Below, piece by piece: positions 35,745-46,050 of a stretch of 64,000 nt of DNA. Source of the DNA: Mariprofundus sp. UBA1536 (lineage in GTDB: Bacteria; Pseudomonadota; Zetaproteobacteria; Mariprofundales; Mariprofundaceae). Each line of letters opens with the position of its first letter. The first letter of the stretch is position 1. The DNA lies in assembly GCA_002323245.1 (NCBI GenBank), contig DCPU01000005.1, forward strand, positions 62,001 to 126,000, written 5' to 3'. The position numbers and the translations under genes were made by a program. The notes under the pieces were generated by a model that ran no database searches, was not told the DNA's origin, and saw only the letters and a program-made list of their open reading frames with translations.

Positions 35745-36660
35745 AGCCAAAGCGGTATTGGATATTGGTTCCAATACCATTCGCTTACTGATTGCAGATG
35801 TTTCAACCGCACCACATAAGCGCATCCATTATCAACACCATATTGCTCGCTTGGGCGAAGGCCTGCAAAAAACTGGTCGCCTATCTGATGCTGGCAAAGC
35901 GCGCGCCATGTTGGTGTTTCAAGAAGTTGTAAAGGTTTGTCATAGTTTTGGCATTGCAGCTGAGGATATTCGCGCCGTAGCCACCGCTGCGATGCGTGAT
36001 GCCGCTAATGGTGCTACTTTTGTAGCAGAAGTCGCTGAGAAAACGGGTTTAAACATTCAAATTATTGGTGGAGAGATGGAAGCGAATTTGGCGCTAACAG
36101 GCGCTCAATCAGGATTGCCTCTCAATGTGTCTGAGCAGATGTTGCTCTTTGATATCGGTGGCGGTAGTACCGAATTTAGCCGCATTATTGATGGCCAGTT
36201 GGTGGATAATATTAGCGTCAAACTCGGCGTGGTTCGATTGACTGAAGGCATCATATTGACTGAACCACCTTCGACGCAAAACTATGAAGATTTATGTAAC
36301 GCAGCCAATGTTTTGCTTGATGAAGTGGAGGACTTTTGGGGGGATAGCTTTACCTTACCCCAATATCTGGTCGGCACAGCTGGTACAGTCACCACACTGG
36401 CCGCCATCGCTCAACATATGAAAGTTTATGATCCCGAATTGATCAATAATTACGAGATGACACGCTCTAAATTTAATGAAGTTAAAGCTAATTTGTTGAG
36501 CAAAACCAACGCAGAACGCTTGCAGATCTGCGATTTGGAAGCGGGGCGTGAAGATGTGATTATTGCAGGTGTTGCCATTGTGGAGATGATGTTTCAACGC
36601 TGGTCTTTCCCTGCATTGGTCAGTGTTGATTCGGGTCTGCTTGAAGGCTTGCTGCACTAA
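35737..36660 (+). CDS. Exopolyphosphatase / pppGpp phosphohydrolase family protein (short form)
   Basis: 307 residues: only the two ASKHA-fold lobes of Ppx/GppA, without the C-terminal HD-like half found in E. coli (about 500 residues). Motifs: VLDIGSNTIRLLIADV (phosphate 1), ATAAMRDAANGATF, LLFDIGGGSTEFSRI (phosphate 2) and GTAGTVTTLAA. It removes phosphate from polyphosphate ends or pppGpp. It is translationally linked to the gamma-carbonic anhydrase gene. Confidence 0.92.
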   Translation: MTKAKAVLDIGSNTIRLLIADVSTAPHKRIHYQHHIARLGEGLQKTGRLSDAGKARAMLVFQEVVKVCHSFGIAAEDIRAVATAAMRDAANGATFVAEVAEKTGLNIQIIGGEMEANLALTGAQSGLPLNVSEQMLLFDIGGGSTEFSRIIDGQLVDNISVKLGVVRLTEGIILTEPPSTQNYEDLCNAANVLLDEVEDFWGDSFTLPQYLVGTAGTVTTLAAIAQHMKVYDPELINNYEMTRSKFNEVKANLLSKTNAERLQICDLEAGREDVIIAGVAIVEMMFQRWSFPALVSVDSGLLEGLLH

Positions 36661-36768
36661 CCCTCACCATTGCATGGCCTTATTTTTTGTGTAACTGTGC
36701 AGCCTCGAAGTTAGAACACATCCAACTGGAAGCGTTGAAGTCAGTTTGGAAACAACAGGAGTCCACTT

Positions 36769-38184
36769 GTGAGTAATGCAGTAACGAAAGTATTTGAACT
36801 AATCCAAGAAAATGATTGTGAATTTGTTGATGTTCGTTTCACCGACACCAAAGGCAAATGGCAGCATGTTACCTTCCCAATACATCAACTTAGCGAAGAT
36901 AGCTTTGAAGATGGTTTTGCCTTTGATGGCTCATCGATTGCAGGTTGGTGTGATATCAATAACTCCGATATGGCGCTGATTCCAGATCCTGAAAGTGCGC
37001 GTATCGACCCATTTTTTGAAGCATCAACGCTTGTTTTGGTAGCTCAGGTTATTGATCCAATTTCTGGTCAGGATTACAACCGTTGCCCGCGCCAAGTTGC
37101 CCAGCGTGCTTTGAAATATATTAAAACTGCAGGCATTGCTGACACAGTTTATTTTGGTCCAGAGCTTGAGTTTTTCGTGTTTGATAGCATGCGTTACAGC
37201 AATGAAATGGGTTCATGCAGTTATGAGATAGGTTCTGAAGAAGCCTCTTGGAACTCAAATGGTCATTATGATGGCTTTAACACTGGTCACCGTCCACGCG
37301 TTAAAGGTGGCTATTTCCCTGTGCCGCCAACAGATTCGTTGCACGAAATGCGTAATGATATGTCGCTAGTAATGACGGACTTGGGCATTGATATGGAATG
37401 TCATCACCATGAAGTGGCCACTGCCGGTCAATGCGAATTGGCGATGCGCTTTGGCGAAATCATTGATATTGCCGACCGCGCACAATGGTATAAATACGTG
37501 GTACACAATGTGGCTCACGCCCATGGCAAAACGGCAACATTTATGCCCAAACCGATTTACAACGACAATGGTTCGGCGATGCATGTTCACCAATCGATTT
37601 GGAAAGATGGAAAAAATCTTTTCGCAGGTGATAAATATGCCAACCTTTCACAAGAAGCCCTGTGGTATATCGGCGGCATCATCAAACATGCACGCGCATT
37701 GAATGCGTTCACCAATGCTTCGACCAACTCTTACAAACGCCTTGTTCCAGGGTTTGAAGCCCCAGTGATGTTGGCTTATTCCAACCGCAATCGCTCGGCA
37801 TCGATTCGTATTCCTGTGGTCAACTCTGATCCAGCGCGCCGTATTGAAGTGCGTTTCCCTGATCCTACTGCGAACCCGTACTTGGCATTTACTGCTATGT
37901 TGATGGCTGGTCTTGATGGTATCGCCAACAAGATTGATCCAGGTGAGGCGGCAGACAAAAACTTGTATGACTTGCCTCCTGAAGAAGGGAAAAAAATTCC
38001 GACAGTATGCAACAGCTTGGACCAAGCTTTGGATGCATTGAGTGCTGATCGCGAGTTCTTGAAAGTGGGTGGGGTGATGGATGATGATATGATTGACGCT
38101 TACATCGAATTGAAGATGGAAGATGTGAATCAAATCCGTATGCGTCCTCACCCGATTGAAATGGAAATGTATTATTCGGTTTAA
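36769..38184 (+). CDS. glnA: Glutamine synthetase type I
   Basis: 471 residues from GTG 36769 (AACAGGAG upstream), 12-fold type I enzyme that makes glutamine from glutamate and ammonia. Signatures: [33 protein letters not shown], and the adenylylation loop [10 protein letters not shown] whose Tyr is the AMP acceptor. glnE, the modifying enzyme, is the next gene. I see no clear sigma-54 promoter in the 108 bases before it. Confidence 0.98.
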   Translation: MSNAVTKVFELIQENDCEFVDVRFTDTKGKWQHVTFPIHQLSEDSFEDGFAFDGSSIAGWCDINNSDMALIPDPESARIDPFFEASTLVLVAQVIDPISGQDYNRCPRQVAQRALKYIKTAGIADTVYFGPELEFFVFDSMRYSNEMGSCSYEIGSEEASWNSNGHYDGFNTGHRPRVKGGYFPVPPTDSLHEMRNDMSLVMTDLGIDMECHHHEVATAGQCELAMRFGEIIDIADRAQWYKYVVHNVAHAHGKTATFMPKPIYNDNGSAMHVHQSIWKDGKNLFAGDKYANLSQEALWYIGGIIKHARALNAFTNASTNSYKRLVPGFEAPVMLAYSNRNRSASIRIPVVNSDPARRIEVRFPDPTANPYLAFTAMLMAGLDGIANKIDPGEAADKNLYDLPPEEGKKIPTVCNSLDQALDALSADREFLKVGGVMDDDMIDAYIELKMEDVNQIRMRPHPIEMEMYYSV

Positions 38185-38211
38185 TTCTTGGCCGAAAAAA
38201 GATGGAAGAGA

Positions 38212-38242
38212 GGTCGTCATGCAAGTGGCGGCCTTTTTTTTT
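38212..38242 (+). terminator. Intrinsic terminator of glnA
   Basis: GGTCGTCA (38212-38219) pairs with TGGCGGCC (38226-38233) using G-T pairs, followed by nine T. It separates glnA from glnE, so glnE needs its own promoter or read-through. Confidence 0.85.
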
Positions 38243-38268
38243 GTCCGCTTTGCACGTAAGCTGACTGC

Positions 38269-41001
38269 ATGACTATTTCTTGGTTAGCGCAAGTACCCGA
38301 AGCTTTGCAAGGCGATGCTAAGCGCTTGCTCGATATTTCGCCGTTGTTTGTATCTTTAATGAGCAATGTATCTGAGCAGGAAGCTGTTGGGTTATTTTTA
38401 CCTTTGGCATCAGCGCAGCTGCCGTATCATAACAGCAGCTGGTTTCCGAGCTGTGATAGTGATGAGTTGAGCGTTTGTTTATCGCACTTGCGGCAAATCA
38501 AGAAACACGGCATGCGCCATATTTTATGGTGGGAGCTAGGGCTTCATGGTGATATGCAGCAATCTTATCATGCAATTACCTGCTTGGCAGAAGGGCTTCT
38601 ATCGCTTGCTTTGCAAATGAGTGAAAAGTTGCTGTTGCCAAGATTTGGTCAACTGGAAAACGCATCCTTTTGTGTGGTTGGTCTGGGTAAACTGGGTGGT
38701 AGAGAATTAAATTTAGGTTCGGATGTGGATCCGCTCTTTATTTGGCAGGGTTTGGGTGAAACCACAGGTGGCAGAAAGACAGTCGCTGCCAATGAATACT
38801 TTGCGCATTTCGCAAAGATGTTGATTAAGCTGATGGCTGAGCCCGCAGAGGGTGGCATTGTTTGGCATGTGGATATGCGCCTTCGCCCTGGCGGTGATGG
38901 TGCGCCCATTTGCCTCAATTTGGATGCAACCTTGTCGCATTATCTGGATTATGGGCAGACTTGGGAGAGGGCGATGCTCATCAAAGCGCGCCCTGTCGCG
39001 GGGGATTTGGCGCTGGGTGAAACCTTTGTTCAAGAGGTGGCGCCCTTTGTCTTTCGTCGTTATCTGGATTACTCCAGTGTGGTTGCACTTGCTGATATGA
39101 AGCATCGTATTGATGTGCAAGCAGGGCTGGCTGAAATCTCAGCTGGTTTTGATGTGAAGCGGGGCCGAGGTGGCATCCGTGAAATCGAATTTACCATCCA
39201 ATCCATGCAGCTCTTGCATGCAGGGCGCAATACTGAACTGCGTCTGCAAGAAGGTAAGCTGGCTTTGGATATGCTTGTGGCCAAAGATTTTATCGATGTA
39301 GCGCAGGCGCAGCGATTATTTGATGCTTATATCTTTTGGCGGCGTATCGAACACGCCATTCAAGCCCGAAAAGGTGAGCAAACCCATAGCTTGCCCATCG
39401 ATTATGAAGCTTATCTGAGTGCAGCATTGGGTGTAGAAAATATAAAGCAAGCGATGATGGCCCATCAAACACAAGTGACTGATATTTTCTCTTCTCGGGT
39501 GTTGCCAAGCATTCATGTGGATGTTGGGCAAGCGAGCTGGTTATCGGGCAAATATCATGGTGATGAATTACAGGTTTTGACTGATGAAGCTCAGCAGCGG
39601 ATACGTCTGGCTTTGCAACGTATGGATGAGCAGTTGCAACGCGGCCTTTTGCCTGAACGTAGCCGGGCGCAAATCGAAGCGATTTTGTCGGTGGCGATGC
39701 CTGCATGGCTCAATGATAACAATGGTGTGCGTGCCGTAGAATCATTTGCAGCGTTGTTGCATAGCATTGCAGGGCGCGCTGCTTGGGTCGATTTATTGGC
39801 CACCCACCAAGGGGCGCTGGCGTGGTTGATTGGTGTATTATCAGCCAGCGGTTATTTGGCAGAACATATCGTAAAGAATCCATCATGGTTGGAGTGGCCG
39901 CTGGCTGCAGAGCGCGAAGAAGCTGAAATTAAGGGCTTATGCGCGCAGTTGGATGCTTTGGATGTGCATGAGGACGAGGCAAGTTTTTTATCATCGATGG
40001 GGCGCTTGGTAGATCAAGGCAGAATTCGTTGCGCTCTGGCGATAGATGCCCATCAAGCAGGGCCTGTGCAGGTGGGTCAGTGGCTATCGGATATTGCCGA
40101 CCACGCGGTGTTAGTATGCTTTCGTTCATCTGTGTCTGAACTGAAGTTGCCGCCTGATTTTCCACTGCTGGCCTTGGCTTTGGGTAAACATGGTAGCCAG
40201 GAAATGGGTTTAGTCTCTGATTTGGATATGGTTTTTGTCTTAGCTGGTAATGCGGAAGAGGAGATTCATGGTAAATCTTCGAGGGAATGGGCACAGCGAC
40301 TGGGGCGGAGGATGATTCGTCAACTCACGGGTGTATCGCCCTTTGGAGCGGGTTATGAGTTTGATGCAAGGTTGCGTCCTTCAGGCAATAGCGGTGTTTT
40401 GGTGACGACGATGCAGGGTTTCCGCGATTATCAGCTTAATGAAGCGCACATCTGGGAGCATCAAGCCTTATGCCGTGCGCGTGTGGTGAATGGTTCAATA
40501 GCCCACCAACAAGAATTGCAGCAAGTCATCCAAGCTGCGTTGTCCAAACCCAGAGATGAAGCAATGCTTAAAGCCGAAGTGCAACACATGCGCCAGAAAA
40601 TGCTGGATCACTTAAGCAGCAAAGACAGCAATTTTATAAACCTTAAACAAGACCAAGGCGGGCTTGTTGATATTGAGTTTTTGGCACAATTTGCCCGCTT
40701 GGCATACGGCAAAGGAAGCGGCCAAGGCTTGGGGACTGTGCAAACATTTTTACATCTCCCCGCATCTGCACCAAATAAGTGGCATGAAAAATCAGTCTGG
40801 CTCGCTGATACCTACATCGATTTTAGGCAGATGGAAAATGCGTTGCGTGTCGAGCTTTGGGCTTCGATTGGTAAGTTGTCGGCGGATAGTGCCGATACAA
40901 TATGGGAAACCATGCGAAGGCATGCCACCATTGCGTCACCACAGGCATTAAAGTCGCGTATGATGGAAGTTCATCAATGCTTTATGGAGCTTCTGCGTTA
41001 A
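38269..41001 (+). CDS. glnE: Bifunctional glutamine synthetase adenylyltransferase/adenylyl-removing enzyme
   Basis: 910 residues, slightly short of the E. coli protein. It adds and removes AMP on GlnA in response to PII and glutamine. Two nucleotidyltransferase cores are seen: GLGKLGGRELNLGSDVDPLFIW (about 130-150; the family usually has GSDID-L) and ALGKHGSQEMGLVSDLDMVFV (about 640-660), each followed by the RLRPxG motif (DMRLRPGGDGAP; DARLRPSGNSGVL). Its placement after glnA supports the pair. Start ATG 38269 with no strong ribosome site in view. Confidence 0.96.
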   Translation: MTISWLAQVPEALQGDAKRLLDISPLFVSLMSNVSEQEAVGLFLPLASAQLPYHNSSWFPSCDSDELSVCLSHLRQIKKHGMRHILWWELGLHGDMQQSYHAITCLAEGLLSLALQMSEKLLLPRFGQLENASFCVVGLGKLGGRELNLGSDVDPLFIWQGLGETTGGRKTVAANEYFAHFAKMLIKLMAEPAEGGIVWHVDMRLRPGGDGAPICLNLDATLSHYLDYGQTWERAMLIKARPVAGDLALGETFVQEVAPFVFRRYLDYSSVVALADMKHRIDVQAGLAEISAGFDVKRGRGGIREIEFTIQSMQLLHAGRNTELRLQEGKLALDMLVAKDFIDVAQAQRLFDAYIFWRRIEHAIQARKGEQTHSLPIDYEAYLSAALGVENIKQAMMAHQTQVTDIFSSRVLPSIHVDVGQASWLSGKYHGDELQVLTDEAQQRIRLALQRMDEQLQRGLLPERSRAQIEAILSVAMPAWLNDNNGVRAVESFAALLHSIAGRAAWVDLLATHQGALAWLIGVLSASGYLAEHIVKNPSWLEWPLAAEREEAEIKGLCAQLDALDVHEDEASFLSSMGRLVDQGRIRCALAIDAHQAGPVQVGQWLSDIADHAVLVCFRSSVSELKLPPDFPLLALALGKHGSQEMGLVSDLDMVFVLAGNAEEEIHGKSSREWAQRLGRRMIRQLTGVSPFGAGYEFDARLRPSGNSGVLVTTMQGFRDYQLNEAHIWEHQALCRARVVNGSIAHQQELQQVIQAALSKPRDEAMLKAEVQHMRQKMLDHLSSKDSNFINLKQDQGGLVDIEFLAQFARLAYGKGSGQGLGTVQTFLHLPASAPNKWHEKSVWLADTYIDFRQMENALRVELWASIGKLSADSADTIWETMRRHATIASPQALKSRMMEVHQCFMELLR

Positions 41002-41011
41002 AGTCAGTTGC

Positions 41012-42184
41012 TTACGTTGGGAATATTGCACCAAGAAGTTGGCTTAATTCATGCACCTTATAGGGTTTGGTAAGTACCGTGGCATGTTCCAGATTCTCCC
41101 CTCTTAACATATCTTCGCGGTCATAACCTGTGCAATAGATGATTTTGACATCACTGTTGTGCGCCAGAATTTCTTCAGCCGCCTCAACGCCGCCCATATT
41201 TGGCATCACTACATCCATGATAATCAGACCAATCGAATCTTGATTGGCCATATACATTTCAACCGCCTCTCTACCATTGGATGCTTCCAGTACACTATAA
41301 CCCAAGGCTTCAAGCACCTCTTTACCTGTTTCACGAAGCCAATCTTCGTCATCAACATAAAGAATGCTTTCACCGCGCCCACTAATGAGTTGTGTGTTCT
41401 GTTTTGGTTCAGCTATACGAATATGTTGTGCCAGCGGAATATAGATTTGCATTTGAGTGCCTTTGCCAAGGCTTGAACTTACCTCAATAGTACCCTCATG
41501 GGTTTGAATCGAGCCATATACCATTGATAGACCCAACCCTGTGCCCTTGCCAACCTCTTTGGTGGTAAAGAAGGGGTCAAAGATGCACTCCTTTTCTTTT
41601 TCAGGGATTCCGCACCCATTATCTTCAACTGTGAGTTTGGCATAATTTGTTTCTTTCAAGTTTGGGTGTAGTGCCATAAATGAAGCATCAGCTTTAAATT
41701 CGCTAAGCGTGATGTTGATGTGAGGTTCATTCACGCCAACCACTGCATCACGGGCATTGTGGAGAAGATTAACCAGTATTTGCTGAAGTTGTGTGGCATC
41801 GCCTTGAATAGGGAGCGTGTTAGCACTGATGTCGGTGCTGAGCTTAATATTTTCGGGCACGCTAAGCCGGTGGAGTTTAATGGTTTCTTTGATAAATGCC
41901 GTCAGGCTAAAGTTTGTCATTTTGACGGGGCTTTTTCTAGAAAACGCCAACAGCTGTTGAACGATGGTTGCTGCATTGCTGGTCAGTAAAGATATTTTTT
42001 CGATATGTTGAAGCGTTTCAGGATTGTTCTCAGCACTTTCTTTAGCTAGAAAAAGTCTGCCTGTAATGCCAGCTAGGGTGTTGTTAAATTCATGGGCAAC
42101 ACCACCTACCCAGTGTGCCGATCGATTGCATTTTTTGAGAATGAAGTAGCTTTTCTTCAGCTTGATGTTTGTCGGTGATATCAC
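41012..42184 (-). CDS. C-terminal part of a split hybrid sensor kinase: HisKA, HATPase and receiver
   Basis: The true coding sequence begins in a frame joined to the ORF upstream (42090-43316). Seen here are the phospho-acceptor H-box [15 protein letters not shown], the N-box (LLHNARDAV), G1 ([10 protein letters not shown]), F and G2 ([22 protein letters not shown]) and a receiver domain with [11 protein letters not shown], acceptor Asp in [13 protein letters not shown] and Lys in VLTKPYK. The first 27 codons as listed are out-of-frame sequence and are not protein family sequence. Removing one G joins it with the N-terminal ORF into a 767-residue protein. It is probably a true split gene or a sequence error. 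Confidence 0.85.
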   Translation of the reverse strand: MISPTNIKLKKSYFILKKCNRSAHWVGGVAHEFNNTLAGITGRLFLAKESAENNPETLQHIEKISLLTSNAATIVQQLLAFSRKSPVKMTNFSLTAFIKETIKLHRLSVPENIKLSTDISANTLPIQGDATQLQQILVNLLHNARDAVVGVNEPHINITLSEFKADASFMALHPNLKETNYAKLTVEDNGCGIPEKEKECIFDPFFTTKEVGKGTGLGLSMVYGSIQTHEGTIEVSSSLGKGTQMQIYIPLAQHIRIAEPKQNTQLISGRGESILYVDDEDWLRETGKEVLEALGYSVLEASNGREAVEMYMANQDSIGLIIMDVVMPNMGGVEAAEEILAHNSDVKIIYCTGYDREDMLRGENLEHATVLTKPYKVHELSQLLGAIFPT

Positions 42185-43316
42185 GAAAGCTCCAGACGCG
42201 ACCTATAATTTGCTCATCTAAGCGTTGTTCTTTGGAATAACGTTCGAATACGCGGCCATCTTTAAAGTGTAATATGTCGAAGCTTATTTTTTGAGGGTTT
42301 TCATAGAGCTCTATCACCTTATCGATAAAAGCTTTGGGGTCGCTGAGTTGATCAAGCACATAGTCCAATGCCTGTTTATCATCACCAGAAGTCAGGATGG
42401 AGTCTGGTATGTTCCACATTTGAATAAATTGTTGGTTGTACGTTTCCCATTTTCCAGCATGGTCGACCACAAGAATACCATCGGCTGTGGCTTCGAGTGT
42501 AGCGCGCAGTAAGGAAAGTGATTTGAGTAGTTTTGTTTCAATTTGTTTACGTTCAGTGATGTCTTGGAATGTGCCTAGCATGCGTATGGGTTGCCCTGCT
42601 TTATCGTATGATACTTGCCCCTGAGCATTGGCCACACCAAAACTGCCATCCGTGCGTGAGAATCGGCAATCGATATCATATTTGGCACCACTGTGAAGTG
42701 CAGCCCCTACCGCGTTGTTTAGAATATCCTGATCATCAGGGTGAACATGCTTTAGGAAGAGTTCATAACTTGGCTTTATTTCACCCTTTTTGTAGCCAAA
42801 GATGTTAAATGTCTCTTCGGTCCATACCAAATCACCTGTGCTTGGATTCCAATCCCAGACCCCTACATTGCCAATGGTTTGCGCCTGTTGTAACCGCTCT
42901 TCGCTTTCGGTTAATTTCTTTTCGGTATTTTTTTGAGCTGAGATATCCTCGTACATTCCGAGGATACCAATCACCTTATTGGATGCATCGTATAAGGGAA
43001 CTTTTGAGGTGCGCAGCCAGATGGTATGACCTTGAGGAGTGGTTTGGGGTTCTTCGAAGCTTAGTTTTGCTTCTTTGGATTGGATGATTAAAGCGTCATC
43101 GCTTCGATAAAGATCGGCTTGATTTTTCCAGCCTAAATCAAAATCAGTTTTTCCGATGATATCTTCAGCATAAGAAAGCCCGGCATCCTTTGCGAATAAA
43201 GTGTTGCAGCCAAGATAGCGTCCTTCGCAATCTTTCCAGAAGATGCGAACGGGAATTCCTTCTGCAATATTATGCAGCAAATCATCGGAAGTGATTAAAA
43301 CACTTGTCTCTTTCAT
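42090..43316 (-). CDS. N-terminal part of a split hybrid sensor kinase: three PAS domains
   Basis: 408 codons. Three PAS/PAC units are seen: residues about 8-130 (FWKDCEGRYLGCNTLFAKDAGLS ... PAC WLRTSKVPLYDASNKVIGILGMYEDISAQK), 135-262 (VGVWDWNPSTGDLVW ... MLGTFQDITERK) and 270-385 (LEATADGILVVDHAGKW ... [17 protein letters not shown]). It then reaches [13 protein letters not shown], the lead-in to an H-box, and runs into stop codons (GRWCCP). The continuation is in the other frame at 42184-41012. Receives an unknown, presumably cytoplasmic signal; no membrane segment is present. No partner regulator adjoins. Confidence 0.85.
   Translation of the reverse strand: MKETSVLITSDDLLHNIAEGIPVRIFWKDCEGRYLGCNTLFAKDAGLSYAEDIIGKTDFDLGWKNQADLYRSDDALIIQSKEAKLSFEEPQTTPQGHTIWLRTSKVPLYDASNKVIGILGMYEDISAQKNTEKKLTESEERLQQAQTIGNVGVWDWNPSTGDLVWTEETFNIFGYKKGEIKPSYELFLKHVHPDDQDILNNAVGAALHSGAKYDIDCRFSRTDGSFGVANAQGQVSYDKAGQPIRMLGTFQDITERKQIETKLLKSLSLLRATLEATADGILVVDHAGKWETYNQQFIQMWNIPDSILTSGDDKQALDYVLDQLSDPKAFIDKVIELYENPQKISFDILHFKDGRVFERYSKEQRLDEQIIGRVWSFRDITDKHQAEEKLLHSQKMQSIGTLGRWCCP
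42109..42111 (-). other. One-base frameshift (G3 run) splitting the hybrid kinase
   Basis: On the minus strand CTG GGT AGG TGG TGT leads to a stop; with one G fewer the reading is CTG GTA GGT GGT GTT GCC CAT GAA, giving L-V-G-G-V-A-H-E, the exact H-box. The two ORFs then form one 768-codon frame including stop. Confidence 0.8.
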
Positions 43317-43431
43317 CAGGCACCCCTGAAAGATTACTTATCGATATGCTTGTGCAATATGTTTACCGATAATTTTAGAAAAGATGCGCTTCTGAGTTTT
43401 TTATATCAAGGCTTATGGGTGTACATAAATC

Positions 43432-43470
43432 TGAAAGTGATAGCAGATATGTTTACTCATTTCACTTTCA
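43432..43470. repeat. Nine-base inverted repeat between ychF and the hybrid kinase
   Basis: TGAAAGTGA (43432-43440) faces TCACTTTCA (43462-43470) across 21 bases, just after the ychF stop on the minus strand. No T run follows; it may be a weak terminator or a binding site. Confidence 0.4.
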
Positions 43471-43485
43471 TGATGTTGTAGCGGT

Positions 43486-44583
43486 TTAGACGTTAAAGCG
43501 GAAGTGGAGAACGTCGCCATCTTTAACGATATAGTCTTTGCCTTCTAGACGCATCTTACCAGCTTCTTTGCATTTGGCTTCGCCGCCTAAGGTGACAAAG
43601 TCGTTGTAAGCAATGGTCTCGGCGCGAATGAAACCTTTTTCGAAATCAGTGTGAATCACACCAGCTGCTTTGGGGGCAGTGTCGCCCACATGAATGGTCC
43701 AGGCACGTACTTCTTTCACGCCTGCTGTGAAGTAAGTGGCAAGATTGAGTAATTTATAAGCTGTGCGAATCACGGTGTTGAGGCCAGGTTCCGTCAAACC
43801 TAAGTCGGAGAGGAATTCAGTTTTGTCGGCCGCATCCATTTCAATCAGTTCAGATTCAATCTGCGCTGAAACAATGGCAACTTCTGCGCCTTCAGCGTCC
43901 GCATAAGCGCGCACTTGCTCCACATAAGCATTACCATCAGGAAGTGAGCCATCATCAACATTGGCCACATACAATACTGGTTTGGCAGTGAGTAAGTTTA
44001 ATGGTTCGATATGCTCTAGTACGGAAGAGGGGTGTTTTTGGCGTCGCACGGTGATGCCATCTTCAAGTGCGGTGAGCACGCTTTGCATAGCTGCTAATGC
44101 AGTTTCAGCATCTTTGTTGCCACCAGAACGCGAAAGTTTTTGCTGGCGCTCCATGTATTTACCAAGGCTTTCCATGTCTTTGAGCATTAATTCGGTATCA
44201 ATCGTTTCGATATCGGATACTGGATTTACTTTGTCATTGACATGGGTGACGTTTTCATCATCAAAGCAGCGCACCACATGGGCAATGGCTGAGCATTCGC
44301 GGATATTGCCCAAAAACTTGTTGCCCAAACCTTCGCCGCTGGCTGCACCTGCAACTAGACCTGCGATGTCCACAAACTCGACAACCGCATGTTGAATAGC
44401 TTGCGGGTTTACAATTTTCACCAAGGCATCCAAACGTTGATCGGGTACAGCAACCAAGCCAACATTGGGGTCGATGGTACAAAATGGATAGTTGGCTGCT
44501 TCTGCGCCACCACCATTCAAGGCGTTGAATAATGTTGATTTGCCTACGTTGGGTAAGCCTACGATACCAATACTTAATGCCAT
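43486..44583 (-). CDS. ychF: Ribosome-associated ATPase YchF/EngD
   Basis: 365 residues from ATG 44583 behind CGAGGAC; the frame open to 44802 runs through pth and is rejected. P-loop GLPNVGKSTLFNAL, switch and NxxE-type base motif that prefers ATP, VDIAGLVAGAASGEGLGNKFLGNIREC in pieces (about 70-96), coiled-coil middle and C-terminal TGS domain (LHFRFNV end). It follows pth closely, a very common pairing. Confidence 0.97.
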   Translation of the reverse strand: MALSIGIVGLPNVGKSTLFNALNGGGAEAANYPFCTIDPNVGLVAVPDQRLDALVKIVNPQAIQHAVVEFVDIAGLVAGAASGEGLGNKFLGNIRECSAIAHVVRCFDDENVTHVNDKVNPVSDIETIDTELMLKDMESLGKYMERQQKLSRSGGNKDAETALAAMQSVLTALEDGITVRRQKHPSSVLEHIEPLNLLTAKPVLYVANVDDGSLPDGNAYVEQVRAYADAEGAEVAIVSAQIESELIEMDAADKTEFLSDLGLTEPGLNTVIRTAYKLLNLATYFTAGVKEVRAWTIHVGDTAPKAAGVIHTDFEKGFIRAETIAYNDFVTLGGEAKCKEAGKMRLEGKDYIVKDGDVLHFRFNV

Positions 44584-44584
44584 G

Positions 44585-45184
44585 TTATGTCCTCGGTGTG
44601 GGTGGTTCTGCTTTTTGCAGGGTGATATGGACACGGTTTGCAGCCGTATCGACTTTGCCAGAAAGCAGCAAAGGTATTTCAGGTAATAATGCATCAAAGA
44701 TGCGATATTCGTCAGCGCGGTCGGCTTCGTCAGCGCCACCCAATACCCAAGGGGTGATATCACCACTTGGCGGTCTGCCGATACCAATTTTGATGCGTAC
44801 ATAATTGGTGTTGCTCAAATGAAGATTCAGAGAACGCAGGCCGTTATGGCCGCCATGCCCGCCGCCAGCTTTGATGCGGATTTTGCCCGAGGGTAAATCC
44901 AAATCATCATAAACTACGACAATATCTTCAGGTTCAATTTGATAAAATTTGGCAAGCTGACTTACTGCTTCACCGCTGTTATTCATAAAGGTTAAGGGTT
45001 TGACCAGTAAAACCTTCTCACCATTGCTGGTTTGAAAAGTTGCTGTATCCGCACAAAAACGAGGGACTGCAGAAAACTGCAGCCCCTCTGATTTTGTTAG
45101 CTTATCAAGAAAACGAAAGCCGATGTTGTGGCGTGTTTTCTCATATTTCGCGCCTGGATTCCCAAGCCCGACCAGCATTTTCAT
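44585..45184 (-). CDS. pth: Peptidyl-tRNA hydrolase
   Basis: 199 residues. It recycles tRNA from stalled peptidyl-tRNAs. Motifs: MLVGLGNPGAKYEKTRHNIGFRFLD with catalytic His, LVKPLTFMNNSGEAV, VVVYDDLDLPSGKIRIKAGGGHGGHNGLRSL in parts (about 88-118). It begins two bases after rplY and ends one base before ychF's start, so rplY-pth-ychF is one operon. Confidence 0.97.
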   Translation of the reverse strand: MKMLVGLGNPGAKYEKTRHNIGFRFLDKLTKSEGLQFSAVPRFCADTATFQTSNGEKVLLVKPLTFMNNSGEAVSQLAKFYQIEPEDIVVVYDDLDLPSGKIRIKAGGGHGGHNGLRSLNLHLSNTNYVRIKIGIGRPPSGDITPWVLGGADEADRADEYRIFDALLPEIPLLLSGKVDTAANRVHITLQKAEPPTPRT

Positions 45185-45186
45185 GC

Positions 45187-45828
45187 TTAGTCTGCTTTTT
45201 TCTCAGCGCCGTGTGCAGCTTCAGTGACTACTTCAGCAGCAGCTTCTTCTACAACTGCGCCTTTAGGTGATGCGATGTTGAAGATAGTGAAGTTTACATC
45301 GTGAGGAACAGAAACGCCTTTTGGCAATTTCACATCATCAATGTGTACAGTCGTGTCGATTTGAAGTGCTGAACAATCGATTTCGATATGATCAGGGATT
45401 GCATCAGCGCGGCATTCTACTTCCAATTCGTGGCGAATCATTTCGATATGGCCGCCTTCTTTCACGCCTGGGCAAGTGTCTGCATGAAGAAGAGCAACCG
45501 GAACGTGTACAGTGATAACGTCTGAGCCAACTACACGGTAGAAGTCCAAGTGACGTGGGGTGTCATAAATAGCATCCCATTGGGTGTCTTTCAAAATTAC
45601 TGATTCTTTGCCGCGTTTGCCTTTCACACTGATTTCAATCATGGATGTGTAGAAGTGCTCATCGCGCATCATAATCTTGGCAGTTTCGTTGTAATCCAAA
45701 GTGATAGGTAGGTCTGGCTTGTCGCCGCCGTAAATGATGCCTGGCAATTTGCCAGCGTGGCGCAAGCGACGTGTGTTTGCTTTGCCAGTTAATTCGCGTA
45801 GTTCTGCTTCTAGTTTATAATCAGACAT
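45187..45828 (-). CDS. rplY: 50S ribosomal protein L25, long Ctc form
   Basis: 213 residues: an N-terminal 5S-rRNA-binding L25 domain (LEAELRELTGKANTRRLRHAGKLPGIIYGG in parts at 6-35) and the C-terminal TL5/Ctc beta domain (about 95-190), plus an alanine/glutamate-rich tail. In most relatives prs precedes rplY; here prs lies at 54.6 kb on the other strand, so the classical prs-rplY-pth-ychF block is divided. A hairpin sits in its leader. Confidence 0.95.
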   Translation of the reverse strand: MSDYKLEAELRELTGKANTRRLRHAGKLPGIIYGGDKPDLPITLDYNETAKIMMRDEHFYTSMIEISVKGKRGKESVILKDTQWDAIYDTPRHLDFYRVVGSDVITVHVPVALLHADTCPGVKEGGHIEMIRHELEVECRADAIPDHIEIDCSALQIDTTVHIDDVKLPKGVSVPHDVNFTIFNIASPKGAVVEEAAAEVVTEAAHGAEKKAD

Positions 45829-45853
45829 TGTTTAACTCCAAGTTATGATGATC

Positions 45854-45871
45854 CAACGGGTATGCCCGTTG
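45854..45871. repeat. Perfect hairpin in the rplY leader
   Basis: CAACGGG-TATG-CCCGTTG, 26 bases before the rplY ATG. On the plus strand it is followed after a few bases by six T, so it can also stop antisense transcription. It may serve L25 feedback control. Confidence 0.45.
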
Positions 45872-46050
45872 CTGGATTTTTTCGCGTGCTTTGTTGACTT
45901 TATTCATATAAATAAGACAGCAAAAACGCAAAAAGGTTGCGCAGTATAATTTTCTGGGCTTGATGAGCAATGTTTTTTATTGGTATGCGCTTCCTCCATG
46001 TCCGTCAGGCTTCGCTTTGTGCTTGAGTTTACATAGGATATGCGGCACCC

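Noticed and set aside
36661..36768. Sigma-54/NtrC control of glnA
   Set aside because: No TGGCAC-N5-TTGCA type promoter was found in the gap.
44584..44802. 73-residue N-terminal extension of YchF
   Set aside because: It overlaps pth in another frame and comes before the conserved start GIVGLPNVGKST.
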